A stretch of DNA of 64,000 bases from a virus: the IMG/VR virus record IMGVR_UViG_3300032213_003144, positions 62,001-126,000 of that record. One strand, 5' to 3'. Below the pieces are notes generated by a model. It was given only the letters and a program-made list of their open reading frames with translations, did not search any database and had not been told where the DNA came from. Of the stretch, positions 61,601 through 64,000 are shown in pieces; within the stretch, counting starts at the first letter, position 1, and each line of letters begins with the position of its first letter. Both the position numbers and the translations under genes were made by a program.

Positions 61601-63131
61601 AAACGCAAAGAGAAAAATTGAATATGCGATGAGTTTCTGGCGTGGTGTCAGGGAACGCGGAATTGCTTTTGACCCCCAAGACGCATCACAAGATAGAAAG
61701 TCGATAGAAATTAATAACGCCATTTCTTCTGTGTCAAAATCCATGGCTACGCGACCAAAAGCCAAAATTGGTAAAGTTTCACAGAATCAAATAAAAGATG
61801 ATGTGAACCCAGACGAGTGGTTTGTCCCAGTATCAAAACTTAGGGATGCAATCAGAATTCCAACAGAATTCTCCAACTCCCCCGCGGACCCATCCAATCC
61901 AAATAGCAGAATGATTGCACGATGGACCCAAACAAGGCCATTAAGCAACGAAGAGTTGGGCAAGATGCTCTCTCTCAGCAAGACCGACATTGCAAAACTG
62001 TCAGACGATGATGCAGGAATAACCCACGACTCGGTTAGATTCCTGCTTGCGGCCATGGGGCAGCAGGAAGGTTTTGAGGCATGGAACTTTTTTGCTCCAA
62101 CATCTACTACCGAAGATGGAGTTTCCGCCATGTCTACTTCTGAGAAGTTCGTAGAGAATCTCGGAAGAGCCAACATGCGAGACAGGTTCATCATCGAAAC
62201 CTTTGGAAAAGACGCTTTCCCTTACTGGATTGACAAAGATGAGAATACCGTCATCGGCCAAAAGGAGTACTCATCGCTAGGCGAGGTCAGCGAGATGTCG
62301 AAGTTCAGGTCATCGGGTCTGTTTAGTAATAAGAGGAACGAATCAAACTTCTCCTCAACAGCCGAGGAGATGCTTCTTGAAGAGGCAGTATTTGGTGGAG
62401 ATGACACTCCAAGCGACATGGTTAAGCAGTCTGTCGTGGAAGCAGCTTCAGCCCCATCAGACAAGACCAGCCGAGAGCAGTTTGACGTAGACCAGCTCCT
62501 TGAGTCGTTGGGTATCGATAAGAGTGATAAGTGGCATGAAGAGCTGAAGAGGAGAATGGTCGAGTCTTTCGGGGTTGACGATGTCGGCCTGAATACGAGA
62601 GAGATTGCTAGAAACTGGGAGGCCGGTGGAGTCCCAACTACATACATAAATGAGATGATTAGAACAGGGATGATTCCTGATGCAAAGTCGGTATGGAAGA
62701 AAGATGAATCTGGCAAAAAGCTAGACCAAGAGCTGGCAGCATCTAAGCACTCCGTGTATGAAGCCCTGTATGAATTTACTCAGTCAAAGCACGCTGCTGA
62801 TAAAGCCAAAAACACTAGACGGAATAGGGACTACATCCTTAATTCTTCTGACTTCACGGTCTCCCATAAGGGTGTCGCTGCCAGAAAGGGAGCCACATTC
62901 TCAAAGAAAACTGGTGATGAAAGAAGATTCAGTCAGGGCGAACTACAGAATGTTGTAAATCGTTTTAATGAAATTTTTGGAACTAACTACAAGATTGATG
63001 ACATCTTTAGTGCTGAACAGTTGCGCAATGCAACAAAGAGATTGAGAGAGGAAGGCAGGACTCTGTATGGAGATGACGCCTCCGAACTCGGTAAAAGAGT
63101 TATCCTTAAGAAAGATAAAGACAAGAAGTAA
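52059..63131 (+). CDS. Giant polyvalent protein: HK97 prohead protease + KTSC + ArdC/zincin + UvrD-type helicase
   Basis: 3,690 residues from the ATG at 52059; a TTG at 52047 has no better ribosome site. Order: HK97-like prohead protease (1-190; H68, S132, E158), a Cys-rich segment (CSNCVFYQGGSKC), a Lys/Gly-rich linker, a KTSC-like domain (715-770), a helix-turn-helix-like segment (about 1040-1075), an ArdC-like ssDNA-binding domain with the zincin HELTH (H1671, E1672, H1675), a UvrD-type helicase (Walker A to K1919, DEAQD at 2247, TRAQ at 2925), and a C-terminal domain of about 550 residues with no known family. Thirteen L-(S/A)-S-G motifs lie between the segments. Fits the polyvalent proteins of Iyer and co-workers. 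Confidence 0.85.
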   Translation: MSNEAFEYKSSAHGSQSIKGTVSLDEAQGIVECFVAGIGNKDSVGDVCASGAFTKSLLRRKPRVVWGHNWNDPIGKVLEIYEVGPQDPRLPLKMKLAGIGGLFAKVQFNLSSEKGKEAFANVHFFGEEQEWSIGYKTLRAQFDQKSQANILYEVELYEVSPVLHGANQLTGTISVKADDSAYGGSVAMMPQREESNGYEEMEKELSNLFGAKVSVHSIDGDEVVFTRQEMNGAKKYKCGFMRNQGRYMFGTPEVINIPQSPVRSPQSAPMPVVSGRPTPPNDPQRVIRPQQMPSIPVAIKPSDNGLMMIPLPAVQYDSNEKPSLDKEEADLRDALLKIVSRHGKFNEDSNGVWAGYSPAEENEVARIGVKCSNCVFYQGGSKCKIIDMPVEPEGKCRFAVIPNGIVLSSGSKELEEHVSEAENAIIDVLELKYPGEFVLGIVRNAVGKKKKKRNKYKNLSEFGDDDDMGEKSYVIPVEPSFAFRVKTALDPIFDYHRAETFVDSEGIVITSGVTENLIDAVDTALHNLKKKFSEHEIEGKSLGYRIGRSLGSRLVDRPNLGGGRDRNNRGGGRGFGMPDGDLDPRTRVDKNRDGTLFDNVPGWEQPDPTPDGPGSINNRKLSSSQRRDVANIPSESVNPESVDGDVIKSRKPRYTADDLGEILGEKKKPTKKAVAKKSPVKKEKVKRGELDFAKGPKKDKTPSLSSGEERPPRTAVAMQMDPKNSKLARQIDYDPQNGDLTVYYRDGKKETFNDVPYDRVRKAGFDDKPDALISALQREQKKPQGRISLASGEQEKRLTRHSGDPKFESLVSPEELEKRKKFEEVIKDWKDSGYGWEDVPRYKPDVYKSPDYLRGREMGVNQAKVMWRGDSTVERPKGFNEKQKASLDYQEWYSRMVMRAGAFLEASRGDDNEFYNGMEDAMHEFMYNNRPDITTYNIDGDRKEPMADWMRQYGFDPGSPTPLRKKKEGKKRSSLSLSSGADDDTRPNFDEENYESDTNVDFYDTLLDMMGPEEERPKVTSRKKPKDMSDEEIYRKRTTTGASLQDVAEELGLTRMEVRKREQRHMRKMRNEKDGVSLSSGASDDWATSRGYEPDRFDLRETMNQIGRGNIMAISGGRVERRGNEMILPSTKDQQVVIGYNSVPDLYYVRAEQKINTGKDKGTNRILAQWDEVYADEIGELAYQASLKPANLNSENKEYWKLGKGNQFADRLVDRRSGKLVSRESRNLPSKPAPEESPTLSSGGRGRDYYNYDITTTDEGNGLLDQVHDYLEENPLIKDDITTDIADMLGGDGIVEANGFDTKKAFDLVTGGDDEFQDYMDIVDDAMEALSNGSLAKHKATVRDTNVRLESAKPGSNEAGKLEAIRDRSYEWIGDINKYSRVSTIKDKKNIEASDVATRMISKEQDSLWNARASITEKYIEDIASAGKESKRRVSISAVDTDSRDIPEYDLALSSGSVFKDKPASKTLSGKADGLSLASGENKKIYDEIGKSILEALIEMDKNPTATYWDVPWRTPTLYARNPTKNRLYQGMNSLLLANAHRQNKYRGNFWAGKTQWAKFGGTIKNGKDGVNILVPREGSTGKYFVVQTVYNLDDIEGLPDAYVKKLLDTGKELLDPATKIKDAESVMEEINPVIKFGGDAAYFSITNDHIQMPPYEMFKSPEQYYSTLLHELTHWTGGKSRLGRKQVGRQQDKKAYAYEELIAEMGSSFLLAALGIAPEVRQDHVVYIKSWISNLREDPGAFVRAMTEAQQAADWVMDRSPTMRRLSGVPDSERKGKPDAVDAGESAVSEVVEETKGSVTALSSGSQVGLRKAKELRYFGDEKEYGSGITQRDSSGRILDESGALSLSSGAKPIVSLDGKTTIPRLDDSVSYREKYKFLPDEFEPTEQQKASIDTLVHMLESETPGIVAIGAGAGSGKTTNLKQNARAVAALYPGKQIYYTVFNRGNAKDGNRVMPRNTGVATGNQIAYWSLVLGTGDAFYGAGTTRKIQLGVGPRDSKKLRGAKRNTVNVATTFEGETKEFAGEIPGYRELGYTSYDSAPNIAERLAKDGIVDEETDDGFTISQNLKKALGRFAESSDEKLSKQHFLLRDIEKIQALQNGEPVPTEDSIDEKMVQYAQMLWDETVDPKSNVLIPQDYQIKMWALTNPDLRYDKGLIGHRPNETVFDKVFLGTVEEMNSGKIKVGDLVEFKIPETGEKVAAVIRKLNPPSKKETKKGELSGSRQVTGTVSIVSVTSDKPLDVFMFDEAQDVNPVLAKVLADNAKNMPIIMVGDSRQAIYGFRGAMDALEKANATFRLPLTRSFRYGAIPAYLANVVLMQGNIDDFNFYQNMGTPEKNIWHHVVGEAQNVVINALNINGPDGKILPKKELEKKLKFIEVKYKLGGRAVDFKGKNEKEVKDIISKLYDEHVPRAEGQIVEDMTSADAVLTSTNSGVMVEALKVIQDGINAHQIAYLDLDGIEDIKNPEELAGRLRTLSEKYTLDGVAVDLIEILEKDGRDSMLNAVNELREEYAPGGADGKIPAIGIPADTHEKFLDFFTQLDWIIGDLDKKFGIEGRPKPSKLLKDVWRFDKKKGRYPSKDEMLAKIDKMIKGGESELRTLYNLAYPKSKDGGVRGDAKGARFFKDLLRPQGQKYTDINGTEVKYQGLRPMREGINLPNMESGRDHITTEEMDRVGKLKPGTKSGSSQKISWIIPKKEESVSDGEVFVKLHIGENGKPSGALIIAGDGAHGGKYKVRRWNKAKKTWSPIEEGKPGKIDYHGDISKVIKKMKAEYPDAVIEFRQGLIQQVGTAQTFPSDISDDFVPPMKGDLPDSSVPRASLPGFFIQGKDSEETARLANELGNRVRQLATEGNTDTDIMTVHVSKGREWKRVRLADDFKNPEDMVPVIPEEELAKLSPKDRLAVERQLQLMRREEHNKVYIAITRAQEQIDIGAVLAKLYFDDSQNASIKSAKDKIAENPDGIYDELQAPAGFYVPYSGDTEARDAARKERRKRLDESFDRYVKSQGKTKDVAPEEDDEPEVEDESGGFDSGDPDFVDVAGPDDDGAEEFDEEDGDVQSLSLSSGAKKKKTNRANRRLPFSEQERQSLADGDILRSKKIPKKRKPAPSKEEFDDLALASGANTPEGRYARRLRSISLSSGNNELGAGAQNQRISGKRFARNISGPKDLASIRVDGDPSKDPNAKRKIEYAMSFWRGVRERGIAFDPQDASQDRKSIEINNAISSVSKSMATRPKAKIGKVSQNQIKDDVNPDEWFVPVSKLRDAIRIPTEFSNSPADPSNPNSRMIARWTQTRPLSNEELGKMLSLSKTDIAKLSDDDAGITHDSVRFLLAAMGQQEGFEAWNFFAPTSTTEDGVSAMSTSEKFVENLGRANMRDRFIIETFGKDAFPYWIDKDENTVIGQKEYSSLGEVSEMSKFRSSGLFSNKRNESNFSSTAEEMLLEEAVFGGDDTPSDMVKQSVVEAASAPSDKTSREQFDVDQLLESLGIDKSDKWHEELKRRMVESFGVDDVGLNTREIARNWEAGGVPTTYINEMIRTGMIPDAKSVWKKDESGKKLDQELAASKHSVYEALYEFTQSKHAADKAKNTRRNRDYILNSSDFTVSHKGVAARKGATFSKKTGDERRFSQGELQNVVNRFNEIFGTNYKIDDIFSAEQLRNATKRLREEGRTLYGDDASELGKRVILKKDKDKK
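54165..54434 (+). other. Domain: KTSC-like, flanked by SLSSG and SLASG
   Basis: NSKLARQIDYDPQNGDLTVY, RDGKKETFNDVPYDRVRKA matches the KTSC pattern (SS.I..I.YD...L.V.F..G..Y.Y..VP). KTSC domains are known parts of phage polyvalent proteins. The segment is about 85 residues, enclosed exactly by two motifs. Confidence 0.7.
56481..57476 (+). other. Domain: ArdC-like ssDNA-binding plus zincin peptidase, flanked by motifs
   Basis: PWRTPTLYARNPTKNRLYQG, NSLLLANAHRQ, FWAGKTQWAKFGGTIKNG match ArdC N-terminal ssDNA-binding domains. TLLHELTHWTGGKSRL with H1671, E1672 and H1675, and AYEELIAEMGSSFLL (E1700) as third ligand, form a zincin. Antirestriction ArdC proteins carry the same pair and shield incoming DNA. 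Confidence 0.78.
57591..61253 (+). other. Domain: UvrD/PcrA-type SF1 helicase segment (about 1,214 aa)
   Basis: GAGSGKTT (1914-1921), FMFDEAQDV (D2247) with VGDSRQAIYGFRGA, TRSFRYG (motif IV), MTVHVSKGREW (motif V) and VYIAITRAQ (motif VI, R2925) are the SF1A set. Long inserts separate motifs IV and V. A DNA-unwinding helicase delivered by the virion could assist entry or start of replication (inference). Confidence 0.82.
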
Positions 63132-63206
63132 GACGAAGGTCCAGGGTCTACATTTCCATCTAAACCACTAAATATTGCTAATCCATTCCAGAGGCGCGTG
63201 GTAGGT

Positions 63207-63212
63207 TATAAT
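63207..63212 (+). promoter_or_regulatory. Candidate -10 promoter element
   Basis: A perfect TATAAT in the 140-nt gap between the giant gene and the next gene, 60 nt before its ATG. No matching -35 at 16-18 nt was found. It would give the scaffold/capsid gene extra transcription. Confidence 0.35.
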
Positions 63213-63271
63213 TTAGACCATTAACAAAAGGTAACACCAACTGGTGATTGCCTGTAAATTTCAGGAGTCAT

Positions 63272-64000
63272 ATGAGCTACGACGAAAAGGCCAATGTAAG
63301 CATCGATGCTGATGGAAACGTGCTGAAGTGCGCCAAGGGTGCCGCCCCTACCGAATGTGGCTTTGTAAAGGGTTCAGAGTTGTGCGCAAAATGTGGCGCG
63401 ATACCTTTACAGATGAAGATGGTCCCGATGGAAGACATGGTCGACGAGGACATGGTCGACGCCGAAAAGCCAATGAAGAAAAAGAATAAGAAGAAAATGA
63501 TTTCACTTCCAGATGGAAGCAATGAAGAAGAAGATGATGACGAAGAAGATGATGAAGTACTGGGCGACGGAGAGATTCCGGAAGATGCCGTTGGCATGAC
63601 AAAGCCAGACCTCAAGAAGCCAAGCCAAAAAGGCATGGACATGCAAATGGACGCCATGATGGCAGAGGGTGAAGAAGAAGACGAAGATGACGAAGAAGAA
63701 GACGAAGAAGAAATAACCGCCGCAGAGGGAATGGAAGACGAAGACATGTCTGAAGAGGAGCTTGAAAAAGCGCTCAACTGGATGAAGAGTCGTCGCATGG
63801 CCGAAAAGGGCGACATGGAAGTTGACGAAGAAATCGATGAAGAAGTCTCGGCAGAAACAGAAGTTCCTGAAGATGAAATGTCGGAAGACGACATCATGAA
63901 AGCATTGAATTACGTTCGCAAAATGAAGAAAATGCACGAGAAGGGTATTGACCCAGAGGAAGAAACCGACGAGCAAGTACTTTTCGATGCAGCAGACAAG
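63272..64000 (+). CDS. Very acidic scaffold/capsid-type protein (3' end outside window)
   Basis: 243 codons are visible, open to the window edge. A ribosome site (AGGAG at 63263-63267) precedes the ATG. The N-terminus has four Cys in VLKCAKGAAPTECGFVKGSE and LCAKCGAIP, a possible zinc knuckle. The rest is extremely acidic (EEEDDDEEDDEVLG, EGEEEDEDDEEEDEEEITAA) with Met/Lys helices (LEKALNWMKSRRM, IMKALNYVRKMKKM). Acidic helical proteins after the protease gene are usually the scaffold or a capsid protein with an N-terminal scaffold part. MISLPDGS resembles, but does not match, the motif of the giant protein. Confidence 0.6.
   Translation, partial: MSYDEKANVSIDADGNVLKCAKGAAPTECGFVKGSELCAKCGAIPLQMKMVPMEDMVDEDMVDAEKPMKKKNKKKMISLPDGSNEEEDDDEEDDEVLGDGEIPEDAVGMTKPDLKKPSQKGMDMQMDAMMAEGEEEDEDDEEEDEEEITAAEGMEDEDMSEEELEKALNWMKSRRMAEKGDMEVDEEIDEEVSAETEVPEDEMSEDDIMKALNYVRKMKKMHEKGIDPEEETDEQVLFDAADK

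Noticed and set aside
63277-63897. Long minus-strand Ser-rich open frame
   Set aside because: It is the antisense of the acidic GAA/GAC-rich gene at 63272, whose complement gives TCx codons; low complexity and no ribosome site.

Overview
This window is part of the genome of a tailed phage with a contractile tail (myovirus morphology). It carries a tail sheath, tail tube, tape measure, gp25/J/I-type baseplate proteins, a large terminase, a portal and a prohead protease. Codon use is moderately AT-rich. No tRNA, integrase, rRNA or host housekeeping gene is visible, and both ends cut through genes, so the window is an internal piece of a larger genome. The host cannot be fixed from sequence alone. 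The abundance of 2-oxoglutarate (2OG)/Fe(II) oxygenases resembles phages of aquatic bacteria, but that is a family-level impression and not proof.

Layout. (1) 1-8031, plus strand: the end of a tail fibre, a fibronectin-III protein with a Pro/Phe repeat tail, then a modification cassette (four 2OG oxygenases, two sulfotransferases, a DUF6065 protein) followed by small unknown genes and a methyltransferase-like gene. (2) 8037-9161, minus: a cyclopropane-fatty-acid synthase-like enzyme. (3) 9229-14879, plus: a tiny membrane protein, an Asp/Asn-hydroxylase-like protein, a fatty-acid-desaturase-like protein and five more 2OG oxygenases. (4) 14872-21754, minus: a short dehydrogenase-like protein, five more 2OG/PhyH oxygenases, a glutathione-peroxidase-like protein without its peroxidatic Cys, a Skp1-GlcNAc-transferase-like glycosyltransferase and small genes. 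(5) 21776-40327, minus: a second FN3 protein, a second tail fibre, then baseplate, hub, tape measure, tail chaperone with a probable -1 frameshift, tube, sheath, and connector/neck genes. (6) 40447-49613: a lone plus-strand acidic gene, then minus-strand genes for a basic protein, a ParB / PAPS-reductase-like / ParB cluster, RuvC, HNH, Cas4-like nuclease, Rad52-like annealase and the large terminase. (7) 49668-64000, plus: a small membrane protein, the portal, one gene of about 11 kb, and the start of a very acidic scaffold/capsid-like gene that runs off the window.

Two systems stand out. First, the 3,690-residue protein at 52059-63131 begins with an HK97-type prohead protease and continues through a KTSC domain, an ArdC-like domain with a HELTH zincin motif, and a UvrD-type helicase. 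The segments are separated by 13 copies of a short motif of the form L-(S/A)-S-G, usually preceded by S or A. This looks like a phage polyprotein with its own protease and repeated processing sites; the idea that its pieces are released in the capsid and injected is inference. Second, fifteen 2OG/Fe(II) oxygenase-type genes, two sulfotransferases and a hydroxyproline-GlcNAc-transferase-like enzyme lie between two Pro-rich FN3 tail proteins arranged as mirror images on opposite strands. A coherent hypothesis is that the phage hydroxylates, then glycosylates or sulfates, its own tail fibres or the host surface.

The largest gene-free stretch (45028-45374) holds two strong minus-strand terminator hairpins and a structured segment between them.
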